A model generated the notes under the pieces. It was not told the DNA's origin. It did no database searches and was given only the letters and a program-made list of their open reading frames with translations. Positions 1 through 7,243 of a stretch of 9,471 nucleotides of DNA are shown piece after piece. Both the position numbers and the translations under genes were made by a program. The stretch is taken from the NCBI GenBank assembly GCA_028684735.1, contig JAQUFI010000052.1, positions 1 through 9,471 on the forward strand, written 5' to 3'. Position 1 is the stretch's first letter, and each line of letters starts with the position of its first letter. This stretch comes from Bacilli bacterium. Its GTDB lineage: Bacteria; Bacillota_I; Bacilli_A; RF39; UBA660.

Positions 1-186
1 GTATCTCGAGTTGAAAGAGCAATCAGACATGCGATTGAAGTAAGTTGGAATCGTGGTAATTGGGACTTAATGGAAGAGATATTTGGTCATAGTGTGGATA
101 TTGATAAAGCTAAACCCACTAATTCGGAATTTATTGTGACAATTGCTGATAAATTAAAATTAGAGTTTAATAGAATAGGCGGATAG
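1..186 (+). CDS. spo0A: Sporulation response regulator Spo0A, C-terminal DNA-binding domain (5' truncated by window edge)
   Basis: The window begins inside this gene; 61 codons and a TAG stop are visible in frame 1. The peptide starts [20 protein letters not shown] and continues through KPTNSEFI to a C-terminus with ADKLKLEF. These are hallmark stretches of the Spo0A_C effector domain, the trihelical domain that binds 0A boxes; the [12 protein letters not shown] helix and the KPTNSEFI turn are very strongly conserved in spore formers. In the family, Spo0A is a phosphorelay-controlled transcription factor that commits cells to sporulation. The N-terminal receiver domain lies outside the window. 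Its presence is the best taxonomic clue here: an endospore-forming Firmicute, or a relative that kept the regulator. The stop codon lies inside a short GC-containing hairpin that may be the terminator. Confidence 0.93.
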   Translation, partial: VSRVERAIRHAIEVSWNRGNWDLMEEIFGHSVDIDKAKPTNSEFIVTIADKLKLEFNRIGG

Positions 187-195
187 CCTTTTTTA
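177..195 (+). terminator. Possible weak intrinsic terminator after spo0A
   Basis: AGGC (177-180) can pair with GCCT (186-189) around a 5-base loop, followed directly by a T-rich run. The stem is only 4 bp, so the call is tentative. The position is right: it contains the spo0A stop codon and lies just upstream of the next promoter. Confidence 0.4.
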
Positions 196-223
196 TTGAC
201 AAAAAATAAGTAAAGGGTATAAT
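196..223 (+). promoter_or_regulatory. Sigma-A type promoter for the lipid kinase gene
   Basis: A perfect -35 box TTGACA (196-201) and a perfect -10 box TATAAT (218-223) are separated by 16 bp. The start codon lies 20 bases after the -10 box, so the predicted leader is only about 14 nt and consists mostly of the Shine-Dalgarno GGGGGA (235-240). This is the best consensus promoter in the window and suggests strong, constitutive expression. Confidence 0.8.
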
Positions 224-243
224 AAAATTGTAATGGGGGAATT

Positions 244-1122
244 ATGAAAAGAGTATTTATTGTTAATCCAACTGCTGGTAATGGACAAGCATTAAAAGTA
301 GGTAAGATGATTGAACAGATATGTGAAGACCAATTAGTTAACTATCATCTTTACTATACTAATCATCCGAAAGATGCCACTGAGTTAACGAAGTTATATT
401 GCCATCATCAAGAACCAACAGTTATTTATAGTGTTGGTGGAGATGGAACTTTATCTGAAATTGTGAATGGGATTGTAGGTAGTAAAGCCATGCTAGGTAT
501 TATCCCAGCTGGTAGTGGAAATGATTTTATTAGAACTTTATCTGATTGTGATAAAGAAATTACTAAGATTGATGTTGGCAAAGTAAATGAACATTATTTT
601 ATAAATATTGCTTCAATCGGAATTGATGCAGAAATTGCTAATAATGTCACTAAATTTAAAAAATTAAAAATACCTAAATCATGGATATATAATGCAAGTA
701 TTATATATACTCTTGGTCAGTATCAACACAAACAAATTAACTATCATTTAAATGATAAACAAAACAATAAATCTATTACTTTAATGGCAATTTGTAATGG
801 TCGTTATTATGGTGGAGGTTTTTGTTTAGCTCCAAATGCTTTAATTAATGATGGATTATTTGATATTTATTTAGTTGATGCAATGCCTAAATATAAAATT
901 CCTGGAGCTTTATTAAAATTAAAAAAACAACTACATGAACAATTACCCGTTATTCATAAATATAATAGTAATCATATAAAAGTTGAAGCGGAAGAAAGAC
1001 TGATTTGTAATGTCGATGGAGAAATAATTTATGATAATCATTTTGATTTTAAATTATTAGATAAAGAGATTACTCTTTACCAACGAGATGATTTAAAAAT
1101 AAAGCAACTAATTAAAAAGTGA
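244..1122 (+). CDS. Diacylglycerol kinase / YegS-BmrU family lipid kinase
   Basis: This 292-residue protein has the layout of the DAGK catalytic family. There is an N-terminal NPTAGNG motif (residues 8-14), the nucleotide-binding GGDGT at 65-69 followed by LSEIVNG, and PAGSGNDF (88-95). The C-terminal lobe carries NVDGE (256-260), which in DgkB-like enzymes contributes the catalytic acidic site. Length matches the usual 290-310 residues. Family members phosphorylate diacylglycerol or related lipids with ATP on the inner membrane face; in Gram-positives DgkB recycles the diacylglycerol released during lipoteichoic acid synthesis. Which lipid this copy uses cannot be read from sequence. No membrane segment is seen, as expected for a soluble, membrane-associated enzyme. 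It is monocistronic: own promoter upstream, strong terminator overlapping its stop. The start is supported by GGGGGA three bases before the ATG, rather close but the only candidate. Confidence 0.9.
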   Translation: MKRVFIVNPTAGNGQALKVGKMIEQICEDQLVNYHLYYTNHPKDATELTKLYCHHQEPTVIYSVGGDGTLSEIVNGIVGSKAMLGIIPAGSGNDFIRTLSDCDKEITKIDVGKVNEHYFINIASIGIDAEIANNVTKFKKLKIPKSWIYNASIIYTLGQYQHKQINYHLNDKQNNKSITLMAICNGRYYGGGFCLAPNALINDGLFDIYLVDAMPKYKIPGALLKLKKQLHEQLPVIHKYNSNHIKVEAEERLICNVDGEIIYDNHFDFKLLDKEITLYQRDDLKIKQLIKK

Positions 1123-1138
1123 TAAGATCACTTTTTTA
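1114..1138 (+). terminator. Intrinsic terminator of the lipid kinase gene, overlapping its stop codon
   Basis: AAAAAGTGAT (1114-1123) pairs perfectly with ATCACTTTTT (1127-1136) around the triloop AAG, giving a 10-bp stem; the T-tract forms the distal arm and runs to 1137. The TGA stop (1120-1122) is inside the ascending arm. Confidence 0.75.
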
Positions 1139-1166
1139 TTGAATTAATGCTAATATATGGTAAAAT
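1139..1166 (+). promoter_or_regulatory. Promoter of the gpmI operon
   Basis: An extended -10 element, TGG followed by TAAAAT (1158-1166), has a TTGAAT -35-like box (1139-1144) 16 bp upstream, starting directly after the preceding terminator T-tract. The start codon is 18 bases after the -10 box. The Shine-Dalgarno GGAG (1173-1176) lies near the predicted transcript 5' end, 8 bases before the ATG. Confidence 0.6.
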
Positions 1167-1184
1167 TATGATGGAGATGATAAG

Positions 1185-2681
1185 ATGAAACCAGTTGTTC
1201 TTTGTATTTTAGATGGAGTTGGAATTCGTGAAGAAATTCACGGAAATGCTTTTAAACAAGCTAAAAAAGATAATTTTGATTATTTGTGGAATAACTATCC
1301 CCATAGTTTATTAGAAGCTAGTGGTGAACTAGTTGGATTACCAGCTGGTCAAATGGGTAATAGCGAAGTTGGACACATCACAATTGGTGCAGGAAGAATT
1401 ATCGATCAACCACTCCAATTAGTAACCAAAGCCATTAAAAACGGTGAAATCTTTCATAATGAAAATATTTTAGAAGTTATTAATCATACCAAACAACGTA
1501 AATCAAAATTGCACCTACTAGGTCTTATCAGTGATGGTGGAGTTCATTCACATCTTAATCATTTATTAAGTCTTATCGATATGTGCAAAAAAGAGGATAT
1601 TGAAGAAGTATATATTCATTTGTTCTTAGATGGTCGTGATACACCGCCTAGAAGTTCTTATCAATATATTAAAAAATTAGAAGAAAAAATAGAACACGAA
1701 CAATATGGAATAATCAGTACCATAAGTGGTAGATATTATGCGATGGATCGAGATAATAAATGGGAACGAATAAAATTAGCTTATGATAATCTTACTTTAG
1801 GAAATGGAAAAAGATATTCTAATAGTAAGGAAGCTATAGACAGTAGTTACGATAATGGAATCGATGATGAATTTGTGATTCCATGTGTAATTAATGAGAA
1901 TGGCTTAATTAAAGAAAATGATGGTTTAATTGTTTTTAACTTTCGACCTGACCGTCTTAAAGAATTATTTTCAGCTTTAACTAATCCTCATTTTAATCAA
2001 TTTGAAAGACCGTTCATTAATGATTTAAAACTAGTAACAATGTTGCCAGTCAGCAATGATTTAGTTTATAAACATGCTTTTAAAATGGATAAGATAGATA
2101 ATACGTTAGGTTCATATATTAGTCATCTGGGTTTGAAACAATTACGAATTGCGGAAACAGAAAAGTATGCCCATGTAACTCGTTTTTTTGATGGTGAAGG
2201 AGATTTAGAATTAGATAATTGTGATAAATTATTAATTCCGTCACCAAAAGTTGCTACTTATGATTTAAAACCTGAGATGAGTGCTTATCAAATTACTGAA
2301 AAGTTATTACCAGTAATGGGGAATTATGATTTAATTATTTTGAATTATGCGAATTGTGATATGGTAGGTCATACGGGAGATATGGCGACAACTATTAAAG
2401 CAGTTGAAACTGTTGATCAATGTTTAGGTATGGTTTATAAAAAGGTTGAAACCTTAGGAGGGACACTCTTAGTTACAGCAGATCATGGTAATAGCGAATA
2501 TATGATTGATGAAAAGGGTAATAAAGTAACTAGCCATTCAACTAATAAGGTTCCACTTATTATTAATCAAAATAAACTATTAAAAGATGGAAAATTAAGT
2601 GATCTAGCTCCAACTATTTTAAGAATCATGAAGATAGATATTCCAAAAGAAATGACAGGAGATAGTTTAATCATAGATTGA
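1185..2681 (+). CDS. gpmI: 2,3-bisphosphoglycerate-independent phosphoglycerate mutase
   Basis: This 498-residue enzyme interconverts 3- and 2-phosphoglycerate in glycolysis and gluconeogenesis through a Mn-dependent phosphoserine intermediate. Length fits the usual 500-515 residues. The family signatures appear in order: LCILDGVG with metal-binding Asp10; GQMGNSEVGH with the catalytic Ser60; FLDGRDTPP; SGRYYAMDRD with NKWER; NFRPDR; AETEKYAHVT; IPSPKVATYDLKPEMSA; NYANCDMVGHTGD, which carries metal ligands; and TADHGNSE near the C-terminus, also metal ligands. One small oddity is FFDGEGD where most homologues have FF(N/D)GG. All catalytic residues appear intact. It has its own promoter and is the first gene of a three-gene transcription unit with two surface proteins, not grouped with pgk, tpi or eno as in many Firmicutes. 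The start is supported by GGAG and by the conserved N-terminal strand. Confidence 0.97.
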   Translation: MKPVVLCILDGVGIREEIHGNAFKQAKKDNFDYLWNNYPHSLLEASGELVGLPAGQMGNSEVGHITIGAGRIIDQPLQLVTKAIKNGEIFHNENILEVINHTKQRKSKLHLLGLISDGGVHSHLNHLLSLIDMCKKEDIEEVYIHLFLDGRDTPPRSSYQYIKKLEEKIEHEQYGIISTISGRYYAMDRDNKWERIKLAYDNLTLGNGKRYSNSKEAIDSSYDNGIDDEFVIPCVINENGLIKENDGLIVFNFRPDRLKELFSALTNPHFNQFERPFINDLKLVTMLPVSNDLVYKHAFKMDKIDNTLGSYISHLGLKQLRIAETEKYAHVTRFFDGEGDLELDNCDKLLIPSPKVATYDLKPEMSAYQITEKLLPVMGNYDLIILNYANCDMVGHTGDMATTIKAVETVDQCLGMVYKKVETLGGTLLVTADHGNSEYMIDEKGNKVTSHSTNKVPLIINQNKLLKDGKLSDLAPTILRIMKIDIPKEMTGDSLIID

Positions 2682-2688
2682 GGTAAAA

Positions 2689-4044
2689 ATGAAAAGATAT
2701 AAATTATCAAAAAGAAAAATAAGTATTATGTTTGTCGTTATTAATATTGCGATATTATTATTGATAACAAGTTATTATGGGTATCGTTTAATCTATTATT
2801 ATCGTTTAGAAAATCCTAAGATTGAAGTTCAAACTTTATCTCAAATGGTTACTTTAGAAAAGAATTTAGCCTTAGTTGGAGATGGTTTATATCAAGAAGA
2901 CGACAAATACTATTTTAAAGGCAAGAACGTTCATAACTATGTTTTATATTCAGGAAGACTATGGCGAATTGTGAGTGTTAATGAAAATGGGATAGTTAAA
3001 TTAATAACTGATGATAATCAAACTTCTTTAGTATGGGGAATAGATAATAATTATCAAGAATCTTATGCTAGAGAATGGTTAAATAGAACAGAACATAAAG
3101 ATAGTGGTATTTTTTATAAAACCTTATCTAATCCTGATCTTTATTTAGAAAAAAGTAATTGGTGTATTGATGTTGTCATAGATAATCCTAATATATGTAA
3201 TAATAAAATTGAAGATGAAATTGGATTACTTAGTATTGCTGAATATAACCGGGCTTTAGGTAGTAATAGTTATTTAAATATTGATACTTATTGGTGGATG
3301 ATTAATGGGGGAGAAGATAACAAGGTATGGTATGTCTATCCTGAAGGTAAATTAAATAATGAATCATATCTTAATGGATCATATTTTAGTTATGGGATAC
3401 GACCAGTTATTAATCTAAAAAAAGATGTTATTATTCATGGTGGTAATGGAACAAAGGATAGTCCTTATCTAATTGAAAAGGAAACAAACAATATCTTAAG
3501 TTCTAAAAAAGTAGGAGAATATCTCAAGTATTCTAATTATAATTGGAGAATCGGTTCTATTACTGGTGATTATATTGAGGTTTATATGGATGGTTTTATT
3601 AAAGAAGATGATGAGAATCTATACAGTCGATTTTCAACATCAAGTAATGTATTTTCTAGTCATCAAAGTATTGGGAAATATTTAAATACAACCTTTTATG
3701 AATCTTTAACAAATCAAGAATACCTTATCAATAGTAAGTGGTATATTGGTAATTATGATGAACTGAGTAATTATGATTACAAGAATATTTATCGTCAAAG
3801 TGTTGATGCAAAAGTAGGCTTATTAACTATTGGTAATTTATTTATTGAAGAGTGTAATGATTACTTTTTAATGACTAGAACCAATAATGTTGAGAATACT
3901 ATTTATAAAGTAATTGAAAATGGCCAAATATATGCAGATTTAATGGATAATTATGCTTATATACGACCAGCCCTTAAATTGAAAACAGATATTATTATTT
4001 TATCTGGAAATGGTAAGAAGGATAATCCATATATTATAGAGTAG
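2689..4044 (+). CDS. Membrane-anchored protein with two tandem DUF6273-like units
   Basis: The product is 451 residues. A basic N-terminus (KRYKLSKRK) precedes one hydrophobic segment at about residues 11-32, best read as an uncleaved signal anchor with the rest outside the cell. The extracellular part is an internal duplication, about residues 54-263 and 268-451. Each unit has a (L/N)WRI strand followed by a short beta stretch, an IGLLSIAEY or VGLLTIGNL block, and a C-terminal IRP(V/A)-LK-D(V/I)II-GNG-KD-PY(L/I)IE motif (IRP at 237 and 425). This pattern resembles the DUF6273-type domains common on Firmicute surface proteins; the family assignment is from memory of motif shape and is tentative. 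Two cysteines (about 159 and 170) could form a disulfide in unit 1 only. The function is unknown. It follows gpmI by 7 bp, its Shine-Dalgarno TTGAGG overlaps the gpmI stop, and the next gene starts 7 bp after it, so co-transcription is very likely. Confidence 0.75.
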   Translation: MKRYKLSKRKISIMFVVINIAILLLITSYYGYRLIYYYRLENPKIEVQTLSQMVTLEKNLALVGDGLYQEDDKYYFKGKNVHNYVLYSGRLWRIVSVNENGIVKLITDDNQTSLVWGIDNNYQESYAREWLNRTEHKDSGIFYKTLSNPDLYLEKSNWCIDVVIDNPNICNNKIEDEIGLLSIAEYNRALGSNSYLNIDTYWWMINGGEDNKVWYVYPEGKLNNESYLNGSYFSYGIRPVINLKKDVIIHGGNGTKDSPYLIEKETNNILSSKKVGEYLKYSNYNWRIGSITGDYIEVYMDGFIKEDDENLYSRFSTSSNVFSSHQSIGKYLNTTFYESLTNQEYLINSKWYIGNYDELSNYDYKNIYRQSVDAKVGLLTIGNLFIEECNDYFLMTRTNNVENTIYKVIENGQIYADLMDNYAYIRPALKLKTDIIILSGNGKKDNPYIIE

Positions 4045-4051
4045 GTGAAGT

Positions 4052-5062
4052 ATGAAAAAAACAATTATAACATTATTAGTATTAGACTTTTTAGCGCTAA
4101 TTGGTTTTTTTATAACCTATGGTCCATGGGGATATTTTCGTGACCTTTTAGTTACAACAGCCATGAATACGATGACTCATAATTATTTAGCTCGCATCTT
4201 TTATAATGATGAGATGATTAAAGATATTTTAAGTCGTAATTATATTATCGAAGTCAATGAGACAACGAATGTTAATGAAATTGTAGTAGGAAATATTAAA
4301 GAGACTAAAAATTATTCTTCCATCTATGAAAAACAGATATTGGAAAGAGAAGAAGGGCAATCATATAAAGTAATTGAATTTAAATATAAAGGTTATGATT
4401 ATTTCTTAACTGCTATTTATGATCCGTCTAGAGTTGAATTAGCTTCGACTAGGTATTTAGGAGTAGTTGGTGAATATGTAACTGATATTGCTAAAAATAA
4501 TGATGCTTTAGTAGCTATTAATGCTGGAGGATTTTATGATGGTCATTATGCAGGAAATGGTGGAACTCCAACTGGAGTAGTGATTCAAGGTGGTAAAATT
4601 ATTTTTAATGGGACTTATATTCATGGTAACATTGTAGGTTTTAACCAAGATGATATCTTAGTCTTATCTAAAGGCAGTATTCAAGGTGCTGTTAATGCTG
4701 GAATTAGAGATGCTGTTCAATTTGGACCATTCTTAATTGTGAATGGGAAGGCATCATCAGTAGGTGGTAATGGTGGTGGGGGAATGCATCCTCGAACGGC
4801 TATTGCCCAACGAAAAGATGGAATAGTTTTATTTTTAGTGGTTGATGGTAATGGTGACAAGTATAATTTTAATTTAAGAGGAGGAGCCTCTTATGGTGAT
4901 TTAATTACCATTCTTCAAAGATATGGTGCTTATAATGCTGCCAATATGGATGGTGGTGCTTCAACCGTGTTAGCCATTGAAGGAAAACTAGTTAATAAAC
5001 CTTGTGGTCAAAATACTGTTGATGGTCAAAGAAAATTACCTAATGCTTGGATAATGAAGTGA
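4052..5062 (+). CDS. Membrane-anchored phosphodiester glycosidase (NAGPA domain) family protein
   Basis: The product is 336 residues. An N-terminal hydrophobic segment (about residues 4-24) suggests a signal anchor or signal peptide placing the domain outside the cell. The C-terminal two thirds match the NAGPA family (phosphodiester glycosidase, named from the human mannose-6-phosphate uncovering enzyme). Visible motifs are INAGGFYDG (from about 156), GGTPTGVVIQGGK, HPRTAIA (246-252), VVDG, and the diagnostic MDGGAS at 299-304, followed by the usual C-terminal RKLPNAW. Bacterial members are linked to exopolysaccharide or cell-wall glycan metabolism and remove GlcNAc from phosphodiester linkages in some cases; the substrate here is unknown. 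It is the last gene of the gpmI operon. AGGTGA lies just before the ATG, and a strong terminator overlaps the TGA stop. Its pairing with the preceding surface protein suggests a joint envelope role, but that is inference. Confidence 0.87.
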   Translation: MKKTIITLLVLDFLALIGFFITYGPWGYFRDLLVTTAMNTMTHNYLARIFYNDEMIKDILSRNYIIEVNETTNVNEIVVGNIKETKNYSSIYEKQILEREEGQSYKVIEFKYKGYDYFLTAIYDPSRVELASTRYLGVVGEYVTDIAKNNDALVAINAGGFYDGHYAGNGGTPTGVVIQGGKIIFNGTYIHGNIVGFNQDDILVLSKGSIQGAVNAGIRDAVQFGPFLIVNGKASSVGGNGGGGMHPRTAIAQRKDGIVLFLVVDGNGDKYNFNLRGGASYGDLITILQRYGAYNAANMDGGASTVLAIEGKLVNKPCGQNTVDGQRKLPNAWIMK

Positions 5063-5086
5063 TAATTAGTTATCACTTTTTATTTT
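5057..5086 (+). terminator. Intrinsic terminator of the gpmI operon
   Basis: AAGTGATAA (5057-5065) pairs perfectly with TTATCACTT (5070-5078) around a TTAG loop, and the T-rich run continues to 5086. The TGA stop (5060-5062) is inside the ascending arm, the same design as at 1114-1138. Confidence 0.78.
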
Positions 5087-5098
5087 AAATGGTATAAT
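5070..5098 (+). promoter_or_regulatory. Promoter of fpg, overlapping the preceding terminator
   Basis: An extended -10 element, TGG followed by a perfect TATAAT (5090-5098), lies 17 bp after a weak -35 match TTATCA (5070-5075), which is itself the descending arm of the upstream terminator. The ATG is 18 bases after the -10 box. GAGGTGAT (5106-5113) is the ribosome binding site. Confidence 0.65.
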
Positions 5099-5116
5099 AA
5101 AAGATGAGGTGATAAG

Positions 5117-5941
5117 ATGCCTGAATTACCAGAAGTAGAAACAGTTAAAGAAGCATTAAAGAAAAAAGTTTTAAACAAAAGAATAATGGATGTTAAAATC
5201 TATTATCCTAATATAATTGAGTATCCAATGGCTGATGAATTTAAAAATAGAATTATTAATCAAAAGATTAATGATATTAAAAGAAGAGGTAAGTGGTTAG
5301 TTTTTGAATTAGATGATGATTATTTATTAAGTCATCTAAGAATGGAAGGAAAATATAATATCGTTGATCCTAGTAAGGACCATAACAAACATGAGCACAT
5401 TTCCTTCTTACTAGATAATAATCAAGAGTTAAGATATCAAGATACGAGGAAATTTGGAAAAATGCATTTGATTGAAAAAGATCAATTGTTAAATAGAAAA
5501 CCTTTAAATGAATTAGGTTTAGAACCTTGGGATCAAACTTTAACAACTAAATATTTAAAAGATAAATATCAAAACAAGAAACTACCAATTAAAACAGTCA
5601 TTCTTGATCAAAGCATTATTGTAGGAATTGGTAATATATATGCTGATGAGATATTATATTTGAGTAAGATTAATCCTTTAAAAGAAGCTAAAAAACTAAC
5701 TAGTCAAGAATTACAAAAAATTATTGATAATACGAAACTAGTTTTAGAAAGGGCCATAAAAGCTGGTGGAACGACGATTCGTACTTATTCATCAGTAGAT
5801 GGTATTCATGGCCTCTTCCAACAAGAATTACTTGTCCATCGTAAAGAAGGAGAACCATGTCAAGTATGCCATCAGGATATTATAAAAATAAAAGTAAATG
5901 GTAGAGGTACATATTATTGTCCAATTTGCCAAAAAAAATAG
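5117..5941 (+). CDS. mutM: Formamidopyrimidine-DNA glycosylase (Fpg/MutM)
   Basis: This 274-residue bifunctional DNA glycosylase and AP lyase removes 8-oxoguanine and formamidopyrimidines in base excision repair. The mature N-terminus PELPEVE places the catalytic Pro2 and Glu3, which fixes the start codon. Lys59 in the RRGKW strand corresponds to the conserved catalytic Lys. SHLRMEGKY and YQDTRKFGKM follow in the N-terminal beta sandwich. The helix-two-turn-helix region contains VGIGNIYADE. The C-terminal zinc finger has all four cysteines (248, 251, 268, 271), with the DNA-contacting Arg263 in GRGTYYC. Length matches the usual 270-280 residues and nothing looks damaged. In many Firmicutes mutM lies between polA and coaE; here it stands alone, with its own promoter and a terminator overlapping its TAG stop. 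Neither polA nor coaE is present beside it. Confidence 0.96.
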   Translation: MPELPEVETVKEALKKKVLNKRIMDVKIYYPNIIEYPMADEFKNRIINQKINDIKRRGKWLVFELDDDYLLSHLRMEGKYNIVDPSKDHNKHEHISFLLDNNQELRYQDTRKFGKMHLIEKDQLLNRKPLNELGLEPWDQTLTTKYLKDKYQNKKLPIKTVILDQSIIVGIGNIYADEILYLSKINPLKEAKKLTSQELQKIIDNTKLVLERAIKAGGTTIRTYSSVDGIHGLFQQELLVHRKEGEPCQVCHQDIIKIKVNGRGTYYCPICQKK

Positions 5942-5978
5942 AACTTGAGAAACTAACCTCAAGTTCTAATTATATTTT
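5931..5978. terminator. Bidirectional intrinsic terminator between convergent fpg and tmcAL
   Basis: An 11-bp perfect stem joins TAGAACTTGAG (5939-5949) and CTCAAGTTCTA (5958-5968) with an 8-base loop; it begins with the fpg stop codon. On the plus strand it is followed only by a mixed ATTATATTTT run. On the minus strand it is followed by A then eight Ts (complement of 5931-5938), which is a strong terminator for tmcAL. The minus-strand U-tract lies inside the last codons of fpg. Confidence 0.75.
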
Positions 5979-6007
5979 ATGCTATCTTAGTAAAGATATA
6001 CCAAATA

Positions 6008-7156
6008 TTATTTTTTTATTATTGGTTTAGATTTATATTCTAATTCGATAAGCTCTTTATTGTTAGTAATCGTAGCATAGATACTATTAACTCTAAACTC
6101 TAAGTCTAACATATCATTATCAAGATCAGAATATTTTGTAACTAGAGGAACTTTAAGTTCTTTTTTGATGTTATTTAAATAATTTTTACCTTTACTATTA
6201 AATCCTAATACTCTAAGATACTCAATATCATTATATTTGTTGGCTTCTTCTTTTTTAAAATTACATAATATATGGGTAAACATACGATTGATTTTATTAT
6301 AAGTATAACGTTTTGTTTTAATTTTCTGAGTTAATTCTTCTGAATTATGAGTTTGATAGATACTTTTTCTAATTCGGTTTTCAATACCCTCGTCGACTGT
6401 TTGATATTGAGCTAAATTATCAATATCGCTTATTATTTTATATTTTAAATAGGAGTAGTAATCATCAGTTTTAATCATCTTACTATTTAGATAATCAAAA
6501 GTTATTTTTGGAACATAGTTTCTAATATCTTTCTTTTGTTCTAAAGCTAGACGAATACTGCTAGCACTAGTTATTTCATGTTCTATTTCTAAAGAATGAT
6601 AGTCATTAGTTCTTTTAATACATTTAGGTTCAATTTGACTATTTAATCTACGAATTTCTTTAATATAACTGATACCTAATAAATCGTTTGGGGAATCAAT
6701 TTTATGATTAGTTAAATCAGTTAATGTTTTTGATAAAGCAGTTGGATAATTAACTCCTTCATCTAAATACTTTTTAACAATTCCTTCAAAGTCTTTATTA
6801 TATAATTGGCAATTGACGATATTATTAAGGATATCAATATTATCTTTTTCACTACCAAAAACTAAGCAATCCACTTTTAAATGATTTAATATTTGGATAG
6901 CCCCCTTAGCAAAGATATCGGCACTTTGAGTAGCAAAAGGGAAAGGAAGTTCAATTATTAAATCAATCCCATATTCTAAAGCAATTTTTGTTTTATCCCA
7001 TTTATTTAAAATACTTAGATTACCTCTTTGGAGAAAAGGTCCACTTAGTACCAAAACCACAACATCATCGGGATATAATTCTTTTACTTTATTTAAATGA
7101 TATAAATGTCCATTATGAAAGGGATTATATTCTGCGATTATACCAACACTTTTCAT
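6008..7156 (-). CDS. tmcAL: tRNA(Met) cytidine acetate ligase TmcAL (YlbM family nucleotidyltransferase)
   Basis: This 382-residue protein begins with VGIIAEYNPFHNGH (residues 4-17), the nucleotidyltransferase-type HxGH motif region diagnostic for the YlbM/TmcAL family. SGPFLQRG, NKWDKTKIAL, ELPFPFATQSAD and FGSEKDN follow, all typical of this family. TmcAL uses acetate and ATP to form acetyl-AMP and acetylates cytidine 34 of elongator tRNA-Met to ac4C, which secures AUG reading. The C-terminal half is helical and lysine-rich, fitting tRNA binding. Length is near the usual 390-415 residues. It is divergent from DUF177-rpmF; ylbM is also near ylbN-rpmF in Bacillus subtilis, so the neighbourhood is conserved. 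The start is supported by GGTGA (minus strand of 7161-7165), four bases before the ATG. The gene ends toward fpg at a shared terminator. Confidence 0.94.
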   Translation of the reverse strand: MKSVGIIAEYNPFHNGHLYHLNKVKELYPDDVVVLVLSGPFLQRGNLSILNKWDKTKIALEYGIDLIIELPFPFATQSADIFAKGAIQILNHLKVDCLVFGSEKDNIDILNNIVNCQLYNKDFEGIVKKYLDEGVNYPTALSKTLTDLTNHKIDSPNDLLGISYIKEIRRLNSQIEPKCIKRTNDYHSLEIEHEITSASSIRLALEQKKDIRNYVPKITFDYLNSKMIKTDDYYSYLKYKIISDIDNLAQYQTVDEGIENRIRKSIYQTHNSEELTQKIKTKRYTYNKINRMFTHILCNFKKEEANKYNDIEYLRVLGFNSKGKNYLNNIKKELKVPLVTKYSDLDNDMLDLEFRVNSIYATITNNKELIELEYKSKPIIKK

Positions 7157-7171
7157 TTAATCACCACTTCT

Positions 7172-7180
7172 ATTTTAACA
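7172..7180 (-). promoter_or_regulatory. Extended -10 promoter of tmcAL
   Basis: Read on the minus strand, this is TGT followed by TAAAAT, an extended -10 element 15 bases before the ATG. No good -35 box is seen. If it is used, transcription would start at about the Shine-Dalgarno itself, giving a leader of roughly 10 nt. Confidence 0.5.
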
Positions 7181-7197
7181 TAAATATAAAAATATGA

Positions 7198-7225
7198 TTG
7201 CATTTTCTTAATAATTTGTTATAAT
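7198..7225 (+). promoter_or_regulatory. Promoter of the DUF177-rpmF operon
   Basis: TTGCAT (7198-7203) serves as -35, followed after 16 bp by a perfect extended -10 TGTTATAAT (7217-7225). GGTGAT (7235-7240) is the ribosome binding site and the ATG is 18 bases after the -10 box. It lies back to back with the tmcAL promoter in an 87-bp gap. Confidence 0.75.
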
Positions 7226-7243
7226 GTTTGTGCTGGTGATAAA

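Noticed and set aside
5983..5998. Small hairpin TATCTT-AGTA-AAGATA between fpg and tmcAL
   Set aside because: Only 6 AT-rich base pairs with no T-tract suited to either gene beyond the stronger hairpin at 5939-5968; likely chance.
6988..7197. 69-codon plus-strand open frame opposite the start of tmcAL
   Set aside because: It is antisense to a conserved coding region, has no convincing ribosome binding site, and its product (rich in Tyr, His and Leu) resembles no family; a shadow frame.
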